A stretch of 19,855 bases of DNA from Methanobacteriota archaeon. GTDB lineage: Archaea > Thermoplasmatota > Thermoplasmata > RBG-16-68-12. Positions 7,491 to 14,514 of the stretch are shown here, one piece after another (positions within the stretch are counted from its first letter, which is position 1; every line of letters starts with the position of its first letter). The DNA is taken from positions 1-19,855 of the forward strand of contig VBMC01000142.1 in the NCBI GenBank assembly GCA_005879015.1, read 5' to 3'. The position numbers were made by a program, and so were the translations under genes. The notes below the pieces were generated by a model. It ran no database searches. It was not told the origin of the DNA and was given only the letters and a program-made list of their open reading frames with translations.

Positions 7491-8573
7491 TCAACGAGGC
7501 GGCAAGGAAACGGTCGCGTTCTCGAGACGTGAGCCCGCGCGGACCGTCATGCCCTCCCCGATGATGCTCGACACGATCCGCGCGCCGTCGCCGATGACGC
7601 AATCGCGGGAGACGACGCTGTCCACGATCTGCGCCGCGGATCCGATCGTGCTGCCCTCGAGGATGATGCTCTTCTCCGCGATCGCGTGCGTCTCGAGGCG
7701 CGCTCCATCGTACAGACAGGAGTTGTCCGCGATGCTTCCCTTCCCCAGGAACACGGCCGGTCCGACGTAACAGGGGCCGCGGATGGTGACCCCTTGCTCG
7801 AGACGAGCGGTCTCATCGAGGATCACGGGGCCCTCGCTGGTCACGTCCTTCCGATGCAGCGGCTTGCCCTCTCGGGTCACGATCGCCATGCTCGCCTTCC
7901 ACAGGTCGTGCGGCTGTCCGATGTCCATCCAGACGCCGTCGATCTTCGAGCCGTACAGCCCCAGACCTTTGGACATGAGTTTCGGGAACAGGTCCTTCGC
8001 GAAGTCGAACTTCTGCTCGGGTGGGACGAACTCCAGGACCTCCGGTTCCAGGACGTAGATGCCCGCGTTCACGAGATTCGAGAACGCCTCCTCGGCTTTC
8101 GGCTTCTCCTTGAATTTCGCGATCCGACCGTTCCCGTCGAGGCCGACGACCCCGTACTGCGTCGGGTCCGAGACTTCCGTCAGGGCGATCGTCACGGCGG
8201 CGCCCTTGCGCTTGTGGAAATCGTAGAGCGCCTTGAAGTCCAGATCGCACAGGATGTCTCCCATCGAGACGACGAAGGTTTCGTCGAAGAAATTTCCGAC
8301 CCGGCGGACCGCCCCCGCCGTGCCGGCGGGATTCTCTTCGAAGCTGTACAGGATCGAGGCGTTGTAATCGAGGCCGTCGCCGATCGACTTGATCAGCGCG
8401 TCGGACATGTACGCGGTCGTCACAATGATCTCGTGCAACCCGGACCCCGCGAGGGACCGCAGGACGTAATCGATGCACGGGCGGCCGGCGATGGGCATCA
8501 GGGGCTTCGGTCGCTTGTAGGTCAAGGGCTTGAGGCGGGTGCCTTCGCCGCCCGCGAGGACGACGGCTTTCAT
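7491..8573 (-). CDS. Sugar-1-phosphate nucleotidylyltransferase with left-handed beta-helix domain (GDP-mannose pyrophosphorylase-like)
   Basis: A 360-residue enzyme joining a sugar-1-phosphate to an NTP, giving an activated sugar for glycans, glycolipids or protein glycosylation. The Rossmann-like catalytic domain (1-235) starts MKAVVLAGGEGTRLKPLT, followed by RPKPLMPIAGRP. It includes SMGDILCDLDF with the metal-binding Asp, and the substrate segment VWMDIGQPHDLWKA. The C-terminal part (about 245-355) has hexapeptide-like repeats (VTIRGPCYVGPAVFLGKGS, SIILEGSTIGSAAQIVDSVV), the left-handed beta-helix of mannose-1-phosphate guanylyltransferase/glucose-1-phosphate thymidylyltransferase relatives. 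The exact sugar and nucleotide cannot be fixed; the GDP-mannose branch is my favoured guess. Its ATG overlaps the stop of the coiled-coil gene (ATGA, 8570-8573), so translation is probably coupled as the last gene of the operon. Confidence 0.88.
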   Translation of the reverse strand: MKAVVLAGGEGTRLKPLTYKRPKPLMPIAGRPCIDYVLRSLAGSGLHEIIVTTAYMSDALIKSIGDGLDYNASILYSFEENPAGTAGAVRRVGNFFDETFVVSMGDILCDLDFKALYDFHKRKGAAVTIALTEVSDPTQYGVVGLDGNGRIAKFKEKPKAEEAFSNLVNAGIYVLEPEVLEFVPPEQKFDFAKDLFPKLMSKGLGLYGSKIDGVWMDIGQPHDLWKASMAIVTREGKPLHRKDVTSEGPVILDETARLEQGVTIRGPCYVGPAVFLGKGSIADNSCLYDGARLETHAIAEKSIILEGSTIGSAAQIVDSVVSRDCVIGDGARIVSSIIGEGMTVRAGSRLENATVSLPPR

Positions 8574-9490
8574 CGACCGATCTCCACCTTGCCCTTCTCC
8601 ATCAACGCCTTCAGCGCGGCGTCCGCGGAGGCCTCGAGCTTCTTCTCGTCCAGGAGGGCCGCTCGGACGGAGCGGTTCTGCTGCCGGAGGAGATCGCGGG
8701 ATTCCCGGATCTCCGCCCGTTTCGCGCCCTTGATCGAGAGGACTTTCTCCCGCATCTCGACGACCTTGGCGTGGACCTCGTCCGCCTTCTCGCGCGCCGC
8801 GAGATACGCCTCGTGTTTCTCGTTGCCGTCCGAGACGAGCGCAGCGACCTCGCGGGACAGGCCGACCGTCTCCTCGTGGACGGCGCGGGCCTTCCCGCTC
8901 AAGGCGATGGCGGCCGCGTGTTCCTTCTCGGCGGCCTCGAAGAGTTCCGTGATGCCTCCATCGAGATCCCGGACCTCCTTCGCGATCTTGTCCTGATCCG
9001 ACTTCAGTCCCTGCAACACCTTGAGCCGCTTCATCGACTCCTTGAGCTCATTGATCAGTTCGTTTTCTTTGCTCACCGTCAGCGACGCGGTCTGTTGCCG
9101 CATCTCCATCTGCGACACGCGTCTCGTCAAGGCGCGCAACTCCGCCCCGACGTCCGTATGGCCGGACGTCCGGAGCTTCCGCTTCAATTCGATGAGCGCC
9201 TTCGCCTTTCCCTGCAGGGCGTCCCGTTTCTCACGGTGGGCACGGGCTTCGGCGGCGAAGGAGGCGCGGCGGTCCTGCAAGGCCCGCAGCCTCTCGCCGA
9301 CCTCCCGTTTCTTCTCGTGGACGAGGTCCCGCTCCTGGCGCATCTGCTGCGCCTCGTCATTCAACATGTCCCGCTTCTGAAGGAGGCTCTCGAGCTTGAT
9401 CTCGGCCTGTTCCAACTCAGAAGTGGTCTTCTTCCGGACCATCGGCTCCCCCACGTCGGGATGGACTGTAGCGATTGGCCGTCGTGCCAT
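8570..9490 (-). CDS. Archaeal coiled-coil protein (COG1340-like)
   Basis: A 306-residue protein that is almost entirely long heptad-patterned helices rich in E, K, R, L and A (about 20-300), with no signal peptide, TM segment or enzyme motif. It resembles the archaeal COG1340 coiled-coil proteins: ELRALTRRVSQMEMRQQTASLTVSKENELINELKE is the recognisable core, followed by KVLQGLKS. The function of that family is unknown. The start at ATG 9490 overlaps the ksgA stop by one base (TAATG). A second ATG at codon 17 has a purine-rich GGGGGAG just before it and may be the true start. The end overlaps the nucleotidylyltransferase ATG. Neighbours tie it to ribosome maturation only by co-transcription, so a functional link is inference. 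Confidence 0.8.
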   Translation of the reverse strand: MARRPIATVHPDVGEPMVRKKTTSELEQAEIKLESLLQKRDMLNDEAQQMRQERDLVHEKKREVGERLRALQDRRASFAAEARAHREKRDALQGKAKALIELKRKLRTSGHTDVGAELRALTRRVSQMEMRQQTASLTVSKENELINELKESMKRLKVLQGLKSDQDKIAKEVRDLDGGITELFEAAEKEHAAAIALSGKARAVHEETVGLSREVAALVSDGNEKHEAYLAAREKADEVHAKVVEMREKVLSIKGAKRAEIRESRDLLRQQNRSVRAALLDEKKLEASADAALKALMEKGKVEIGR

Positions 9491-10344
9491 TAACCTTTCG
9501 CCATGCGTAAGGCGTCGGCGATCCGCGCGATGTCCTCCGGCGACAATTCCCCGACGCGGCGGGTTCGATCGGGGACGTGGGGCAGGACGGCCTCGAGCGC
9601 CTCTTTCGACGGCGCGAAGAGCTCCCACCCAAGTCGCAAGCCGTTCTCCACCGTTTTCCGTCGGTGCGCGAACAACGCGTCCACGACCGTGTCGAACCGG
9701 TCGGGATCCGAAAGGGGAAAGGGGGCCGGCCTGGGCACGAGGGAGACGATGGCGGAATCGACCCTCGGCTGCGGATGGAACGCGTTCCGGGGGACCCGTT
9801 CCAGGATCTCGCATGCGGCCCGACGGTACACGCCCACGGTGAGTCGGGAGTAGTCGGCGGTCCCGGGCTTCGCCCGCATCCGTCGCGCGAATTCCCATTG
9901 GTACATCAAGATGGCCCGATCGAACGCATGCTCCAGCAGCCGGAACGTCAGCGGGGAGGAAATCTGGTACGGCAGGTTCGAGGCCATCACGTCGAACGGC
10001 GGCCACTCGACCTTCAATGCGTCGCCCGAGATCACCTCGACGTCGGGAAGGCTGCGGCGGAGATATTCGGCGAAGCGTCGATCGGCCTCGATCGCAACAA
10101 CCCGCTGGGCCCGTTCCGCGAGGAGGCGCGTGAGGACGCCCAGCCCAGGCCCGATCTCGAGGACGACGTCCGACCGCCGAATGTGCGCGTGGGCGACTTG
10201 CCTGGCGGCCACGCGGGCATCGATCAGGAAATGTTGGCCCATCCGCCGGCGAGGTCGGACGCCCAGGTCCGCGAGGACCTCGCGCGGGTCGCCATCCACG
10301 GCGCGCCGCACGGCTCCGCGGCCCTTGAGGTTTGCCTCGACCAT
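9490..10344 (-). CDS. ksgA: 16S rRNA adenine dimethyltransferase KsgA/Dim1
   Basis: A 284-residue SAM-dependent enzyme that dimethylates two adjacent adenines in the last helix of 16S rRNA during small-subunit maturation. Visible motifs are RRMGQHFLID (33-42), the entry signature of the family; SAM motif I VLEIGPGLGVLTRLL (61-75); motif II acid VVAIEAD (82-88); motif III VISGDAL (104-110); and the catalytic NLPYQISSPL (123-132). Then come the family segments MYQWEFARRM and FHPQPRVDSAIVSL. Length fits the archaeal family, which is slightly longer at the N-terminus. ATG 10344 directly abuts the stop of the secreted-protein gene (TGA 10345-10347, no gap). Its stop overlaps the start of the coiled-coil gene. 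In many archaea ksgA lies beside rpl21e/rpoF; here it does not. Confidence 0.95.
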   Translation of the reverse strand: MVEANLKGRGAVRRAVDGDPREVLADLGVRPRRRMGQHFLIDARVAARQVAHAHIRRSDVVLEIGPGLGVLTRLLAERAQRVVAIEADRRFAEYLRRSLPDVEVISGDALKVEWPPFDVMASNLPYQISSPLTFRLLEHAFDRAILMYQWEFARRMRAKPGTADYSRLTVGVYRRAACEILERVPRNAFHPQPRVDSAIVSLVPRPAPFPLSDPDRFDTVVDALFAHRRKTVENGLRLGWELFAPSKEALEAVLPHVPDRTRRVGELSPEDIARIADALRMAKG

Positions 10345-11898
10345 TCAGACGGTCACGACGACGGTCCGCGTGTCGACGGGTCGGGACTCGGGGCCGAGGA
10401 TCACGGTGACCGTGTAGCGGCCGCTCGAGAGCCCGCTGACGGAGAACGTGAACGATTGTTCCGTTCCGCTCGCGAGATACACCTTCGTCTGGAACGATCC
10501 GACGATCGTGCCCGTGGCATTCGTCACCCCGACCTCGAGCGAATCTTCGAACACGAGCGCGATGATGTAGGTCGTCGTCGGATCGATGCCCGATGGACCC
10601 GGGGTGATGGACAACGTCGCCTCGTAGGGTCCGTCGACACCGTTCCCGCGAATCGGAGGACCGGGGAAGACGAACTCCACCCACTGGAGGCCGTCCCGAA
10701 GCCACAGCTGACCCGCCGCCCGCGCCAGTTCGGCCGACCCGCCGACGGGACGCAGGACGCCGGAGACCGCGAACCCCGCACCGAGCAGGACGTCCACCTC
10801 CGCTCGGACGACGAGCACGTCGTATTTCCCGTTCCCATTCCAGTCCTGGGTCGATTCTTCGAAGCGACCGGTGTACCGCAGGAACTCGACCGTGTCGTCG
10901 AAGTCAGTCGCGCGATAGGCTCGGGTCGATCCGCAGAGCATCTCCGGGTACGAGATGGGGACGGGCCGCAGGAGGCCGCCCGTCAGCGGACCAATCCCGA
11001 CGACTTGATCGACCGGTCCGAACAGCGTGAGGGCGAACTCCCACGGTCCGTCGAGCCCTGCCTGACGGAGCTGGTCCCCGCGGAACCGCAGGAAGACCTT
11101 CGTGTCATCCATCGTGAGATTGAAGTCGCGGTAGGCGTACGCGATCGATCGGATGGCGTCGGAGCCCGATCCCTTGGACAGGGTTCCGTACATGGTGTAG
11201 TGTCCCGCCGTGTTCACGTGCACGTCGGCCGTCAACTCGAGGAAGTCCGCGAGTCCATCCGCGTCCACGTCGACCGCGGAATCTGTGTGGCCCCCGGTGA
11301 AGAACGCCGTTCGAACGGGCGGGTCGAAGTCGCCGACCGCATACGCGTGGGTCGTGTAATTCCATTCGACGAATCCGTCCGACCGTATCGGCCCGGATGT
11401 GGGCATCCCCATGTACGGCAGGCCGCCGAGGGACAGGCGGGCATGGACCGCGTAGGGCCCGTCGAACCCGGCCCGGGCGATCTCGGTCCCGTTGAAGGAC
11501 ATCCGTACGGTCTGAGATCCGGCGGGGAAGAAGTACCGCTCGTTCGTCCACGCGATCGGCCCGTAGACCGTGCTCGTGTGCATCATGGGCAAGGGCCGCG
11601 GGACGCCGATCCCGCAGGCACCCATGGCGGGCGCCTTCGCGGTCGAGAGGTCCGCATAGATCTCCCACGTGCCCGCGGCCGGTAGGGAGACTTGGGCCTC
11701 GACGACGAGCCATTCGAACTTCCCGTTCCCGTTCGTATCGAGTCCGTAATCGGAACCCGCGTCTGCGGCCGAGGCGATGAGCGCATGCACGCCCCAGGCG
11801 GCCCCGCCCGTGACGACGGCCATCGTGACGAGGAGCCCGATCGTCCGGGTCGTCAGGATCATGTTCGCACCGCGGGTCCGTACGCGCCCAGGCCTCAT
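10345..11898 (-). CDS. Secreted or surface protein with three repeats, each with a DxNxNG calcium-type loop
   Basis: No family name recognised. Numbered from the upstream in-frame ATG at 11946, the protein has a signal peptide or N-terminal anchor (hydrophobic about 36-50, AxA-like site near ASA-AD at 60). Three diverged repeats follow. Each begins with an EF-like acidic loop: D70-TNGNGKFE, D226-VDADGLAD, D368-WNGNGKYD, followed by a beta strand of the type LVVEAQV. Each ends with G-x-DGP[YW]-x-x-x-x-[LI] (residues about 160-171, 297-308, 436-446). A C-terminal beta-rich piece (about 496-533, SFTFSVSGLSSGRYTVTVIL) resembles an Ig/CARDB-like strand set. There is no C-terminal anchor. I prefer ATG 11898 or 11862 over 11946 because the likely TATA box lies too close to 11946. 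It is the first gene of the operon, abutting ksgA. Confidence 0.75.
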   Translation of the reverse strand: MRPGRVRTRGANMILTTRTIGLLVTMAVVTGGAAWGVHALIASAADAGSDYGLDTNGNGKFEWLVVEAQVSLPAAGTWEIYADLSTAKAPAMGACGIGVPRPLPMMHTSTVYGPIAWTNERYFFPAGSQTVRMSFNGTEIARAGFDGPYAVHARLSLGGLPYMGMPTSGPIRSDGFVEWNYTTHAYAVGDFDPPVRTAFFTGGHTDSAVDVDADGLADFLELTADVHVNTAGHYTMYGTLSKGSGSDAIRSIAYAYRDFNLTMDDTKVFLRFRGDQLRQAGLDGPWEFALTLFGPVDQVVGIGPLTGGLLRPVPISYPEMLCGSTRAYRATDFDDTVEFLRYTGRFEESTQDWNGNGKYDVLVVRAEVDVLLGAGFAVSGVLRPVGGSAELARAAGQLWLRDGLQWVEFVFPGPPIRGNGVDGPYEATLSITPGPSGIDPTTTYIIALVFEDSLEVGVTNATGTIVGSFQTKVYLASGTEQSFTFSVSGLSSGRYTVTVILGPESRPVDTRTVVVTV

Positions 11899-11948
11899 AG
11901 GCCCGCGGATTTCGTTCGGCTTTCCTCTAACGGGAGACTTTCGCACCC

Positions 11949-11962
11949 ATTGTTATTTGAAC
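11949..11962. promoter_or_regulatory. Shared AT-rich bidirectional promoter
   Basis: ATTGTTATTTGAAC is the only AT-rich run between the two divergent genes. On the plus strand TTATTTGA predicts a start of transcription near 11982, so ATG 11986 would be almost leaderless. On the minus strand TTCAAATAAC predicts a start near 11931, leaving leaders of about 33 or 69 nt before ATG 11898 or 11862. Confidence 0.5.
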
Positions 11963-11985
11963 GGGAAGGCGGCATCGGGTCCCCC

Positions 11986-12279
11986 ATGGCGGTCCCCGGG
12001 ACCGACGTGCCCTTCCAGAACGAAGGGAGCCTCCAGTGTTGGATGGTCGGGCTGATCATCGGCGCGCTCGTCCTGGTCCTCGTGATCCTGATGGCCTATC
12101 AGCGGTACGTCGCGGGGAAGAAGCCCGTCCAGCATCTGTGCGACTATTGCGGGCACATGGTCACCGCGGTGAGCGACTGCCACCATGCGCCGGTCCGGGA
12201 GCGGTTCCTCCACGGCACGTGCCTCGAGTGCAAGCAGGACTGTCGCCTCGTCTGCGCCCGGTGCAAGAACCCGCTGTGA
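11986..12279 (+). CDS. Small single-pass membrane protein with a cysteine/histidine-rich zinc-binding tail
   Basis: A 97-residue protein of unknown function. Residues 1-19 form a short N-terminal segment. Residues 20-38 (MVGLIIGALVLVLVILMAY) are a strong transmembrane helix, followed by basic RYVAGKKP, which suggests a cytoplasmic tail. The tail has C52-x2-C55, C65-H66-H67, H76, C79-x2-C82, C86 and C90-x2-C93, enough ligands for two zinc ions in a treble-clef or RING-like arrangement. I can name no family with confidence. The start at ATG 11986 is supported by a TATA-like element about 30 nt upstream; a later start at M20 (12043) would begin directly in the helix. It is divergent from the secreted-protein operon. 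Confidence 0.7.
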   Translation: MAVPGTDVPFQNEGSLQCWMVGLIIGALVLVLVILMAYQRYVAGKKPVQHLCDYCGHMVTAVSDCHHAPVRERFLHGTCLECKQDCRLVCARCKNPL

Positions 12280-12380
12280 GGCGGATCTCGGGCGCGCGCA
12301 CCGGGCAAGCCGAGTCTCTAGACCGCGACTGGCTTCGTCAGGATTATGAAGCCCACCGACATTCGGCGGCGGAGCCTGGC

Positions 12381-12857
12381 ATGCCCGAGGCACCGATTTC
12401 GGCGAAGGCGGAGGCGGCCCCCAAAGTGGGACCGCCGGTCGTCCTGGCGAACGCGAAGGCGACCGTGGGCGCGATCCCCGCAAAGGTGTTCGAGGCCCTG
12501 ACGGATCCAGCACAGCTCGGGGCCTGGTGGGCCCAGGACGTTCGCGTGGATGCCCAGATGAGCGGCGTGTACGAAGGCACCTTGCCGTCCGGACGGGTGG
12601 AGGGCACCATCACGTGGATTGAGGGCCCGAGGAAGTTTTCCTTCGAATGGCCGATCGTCGTCGAGGGCTCGTCGGTCGTCACGAGCGTCGTGTACGAGTT
12701 GAGTCCGAAAGGCCCTCAGACCGTCGTCCACCTGTCGCACCGTTCGCCCAAGCCCGTCCCGGGCGACTGGAGCGCGGTCTGGTCGACGGCCATCGAGTCG
12801 TTGAAGGCCTACCTCGAGGCGGCGCGGACCGAGTCGACGACGATGGATTCCCCCTGA
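12381..12857 (+). CDS. SRPBCC/AHSA1-type (START-like) domain protein
   Basis: A 158-residue protein. After about 25 variable residues, the domain (26-150) shows the AHSA1-like pattern: [36 protein letters not shown], then a beta-rich body ([37 protein letters not shown]), then a C-terminal helix ([17 protein letters not shown]). The W-W near the end of the first helix/strand unit and the final W-x-x-x-x-x-x-x-L-K-x-Y-L helix are hallmarks. The fold makes a hydrophobic cavity that binds small ligands; the ligand and role cannot be told. ATG 12381 follows a GGAG about 10 nt upstream; a short preceding open stretch has no conserved start. Its 3' end overlaps the convergent thiolase gene by 49 nt. 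Confidence 0.72.
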   Translation: MPEAPISAKAEAAPKVGPPVVLANAKATVGAIPAKVFEALTDPAQLGAWWAQDVRVDAQMSGVYEGTLPSGRVEGTITWIEGPRKFSFEWPIVVEGSSVVTSVVYELSPKGPQTVVHLSHRSPKPVPGDWSAVWSTAIESLKAYLEAARTESTTMDSP

Positions 12858-14038
12858 CCCACACCGACGCACAAGGTCGCGAGCCCGCGATACGGCCTCC
12901 GTTCCCTCGATGCGCGCCGTCCCATCTCATGGACCAACGTGCACACGATCCGCGCTCCCGAGCATCCCAAAGGATGGCCCAACGCAATCGCCCCGCCGTT
13001 CACGTTCGTGATCTCCGGGCGGAAACCCAGCTCACGCATGACACGGAGCGCCTGGATGGCGAACGCCTCGTTCAGTTCGATCAAGCCGAGATCCTCCACC
13101 GAGAGGCCGGCGCGCGACAATGCCTTTCGGGTGGCCGGGATGGGACCGAGGCCCATGGTCCGCGGCTCCACCCCCGCGGCGGCGGAGCAGAGAATCCGAA
13201 CGAGCGGGGTGAGTCCGAGCTCGTCGGCCTTACGATCGCTCATCAACAAAACGGCCGCGGCGCCATCGCTGATCCCGCTCGAGTTGCCCGCGGTTACCGT
13301 GCCGCCTTCCCGGAACACGGGGCGGAGCTTCGAGAGCGCCTCGAGGGACGTGTCGGCTCGGGGCGGCTCATCGCGGGAGACGACGAGGGATTCGCCTCCC
13401 TTCTGCGGGATGGACACCGGAACAATTTCCTCTGCGAACGTTCCGGAAGTAATCGCCGCGATCGCCCGGCGGTGACTCTCCAACGCGAACCGGTCCTGTT
13501 CCTCGCGGGAAATCCTGGGCTCCTGCTCCTGCAAGTTCTCCGCGGTCTCGCCCATCGCCTCGTTCCCGTACTGGGCCTTCAGCCGCGGATTCGGGAAGCG
13601 CCATCCCAACGTGGTGTCCCAGGCGGTGAGGTTCCCCATGCCGCCATCGAGGTTCTTCGGGATCGCGTATGGCGCCCGCGTCATGCTCTCGACGCCGCCG
13701 GCCACGAACACCTCGCCTTCGTTCGTCTTGATGGCCCGCGCTGCGGCATTGATCGCCGCGAGACCTGAAGAGCAGAGTCGGTTGAAGGTCAGGCCGGCCA
13801 CGGAGACGGGGAAGCCCGCGAGGAGGGCCGCCATGCGAGCGATGTTCCGATTGTCCTCCCCCGCCTGGTTCGCGCAGCCGAGGTACACTTCGTCCACGAG
13901 GGCAGGGTCCAGGCTGGCCCGTCGAACGACCTCGCCCACCACGAGCGACGCGAGGTCGTCCGGCCGGACGTCCTTGAGCGCGCCATGGTGTCGGCCCATC
14001 GGGGTCCGCACGGCGCCCACGATTACCGCTTCGGTCAT
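12809..14038 (-). CDS. Acetyl-CoA acetyltransferase (bacterial-type thiolase)
   Basis: A 409-residue thiolase that condenses two acetyl-CoA to acetoacetyl-CoA or cleaves 3-ketoacyl-CoA. All catalytic residues are visible: nucleophile C89 in [12 protein letters not shown] (323-326), H355 in [16 protein letters not shown] and C390 in [10 protein letters not shown]. Length and the complete set of motifs fit the PhaA/AtoB/FadA type. The archaeal mevalonate-pathway thiolase pairs with HMG-CoA synthase and a DUF35 protein, neither of which is here, so a role in beta-oxidation or in feeding the mevalonate pathway is open. The ATG at 14038 is preceded by GCAGG, and a weak TATA-like TCCAAATCC (minus strand, around 14074-14082) would leave a leader of about 15 nt. 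The 3' end overlaps the SRPBCC gene by 49 nt. Confidence 0.92.
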   Translation of the reverse strand: MTEAVIVGAVRTPMGRHHGALKDVRPDDLASLVVGEVVRRASLDPALVDEVYLGCANQAGEDNRNIARMAALLAGFPVSVAGLTFNRLCSSGLAAINAAARAIKTNEGEVFVAGGVESMTRAPYAIPKNLDGGMGNLTAWDTTLGWRFPNPRLKAQYGNEAMGETAENLQEQEPRISREEQDRFALESHRRAIAAITSGTFAEEIVPVSIPQKGGESLVVSRDEPPRADTSLEALSKLRPVFREGGTVTAGNSSGISDGAAAVLLMSDRKADELGLTPLVRILCSAAAGVEPRTMGLGPIPATRKALSRAGLSVEDLGLIELNEAFAIQALRVMRELGFRPEITNVNGGAIALGHPLGCSGARIVCTLVHEMGRRASRERRPYRGLATLCVGVGQGESIVVDSVRAASR

Positions 14039-14116
14039 CCTGCAATTCCCCGGATCGCCCCATCACACGGGAGGATTTGGACTTCGGGGTCCCGACGCGC
14101 ACTCGCGACACTTTCG

Positions 14117-14432
14117 CATACCTCCCCCGGAAACGGAGAAGCCTCTCGCGGCATACCTCTACTTAGGGGTATGAAAATGGAAATCGGATGCGGAGCTCGT
14201 GTTCGCGACTTCGACGGGCGGCGGTACTTCTACTTCTGGCACTACGAGCGAACGAACGGACGGTCGGAGAGGAAGGAGGACTACATCGGTCGCGTGGACT
14301 CGGAGTCCACCCGGTCCGATCTCTTGCGCCGGATGGCCGTCTACCACCGGAAGGCGGAGCAGGAATTCGCGGCGCGGCGGGCCCGGATCGAAGGCCTCAT
14401 CGAGGCGGCTCATACCTCCACTTAGAGGTACG
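14117..14432. repeat. Copies of a CATACCTC-type palindromic repeat bracketing a small gene
   Basis: Two 22-bp copies lie at 14152-14173 and 14411-14432, identical at 19 of 22 positions. Each is an imperfect inverted repeat with arms CATACCTC and its near complement (GGGGTATG in the first, GAGGTACG in the second) around a 6-nt centre. A third half-copy, CATACCTCC, is at 14117-14125. The first copy holds the start codon of the small gene and the second holds its stop codon. Confidence 0.8.
14171..14425 (+). CDS. Small basic hypothetical protein
   Basis: An 84-residue protein that I cannot assign. Residues 5-40 are aromatic and basic (VRDFDGRRYFYFWHYERTNGRSERKEDYIGRV); the Y-x-Y-F...Y...G...K...Y-I-G pattern resembles beta-hairpins at the N-termini of some transposases and integrases, but this is only a resemblance. 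Residues 45-80 form a charged amphipathic helix (SDLLRRMAVYHRKAEQEFAARRARIEGLIEAA). The first ATG, at 14171, has AGGGGT directly before it with no spacing; the ATG at 14177 (codon 3) has the same site 6 nt upstream and may be the true start. Start and stop both sit in copies of a 22-bp palindromic repeat, which suggests either autoregulation by the product or a small transferable unit. Confidence 0.6.
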   Translation: MKMEIGCGARVRDFDGRRYFYFWHYERTNGRSERKEDYIGRVDSESTRSDLLRRMAVYHRKAEQEFAARRARIEGLIEAAHTST

Positions 14433-14480
14433 TTTTCCTCTCGGCGTCCCTGGTCTGCTCCCCCTCTCCTTCGTGGTGGG

Positions 14481-14514
14481 GAATGTTTATCCCCCTTCGT
14501 CGGTTCGTCGACGC
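14481..14514 (+). promoter_or_regulatory. TATA promoter for a leaderless radical SAM transcript
   Basis: TGTTTATC (14484-14491) is preceded by a purine-rich BRE-like GTGGTGGGGAA. The spacing predicts transcription starting at about 14513-14515, which coincides with the GTG start codon at 14515. Confidence 0.6.

Noticed and set aside
8570..10705. One 711-codon protein covering the coiled-coil gene and the antisense-like region upstream
   Set aside because: Only the part after ATG 9490 is coiled coil; the upstream part is an out-of-frame reading of ksgA.
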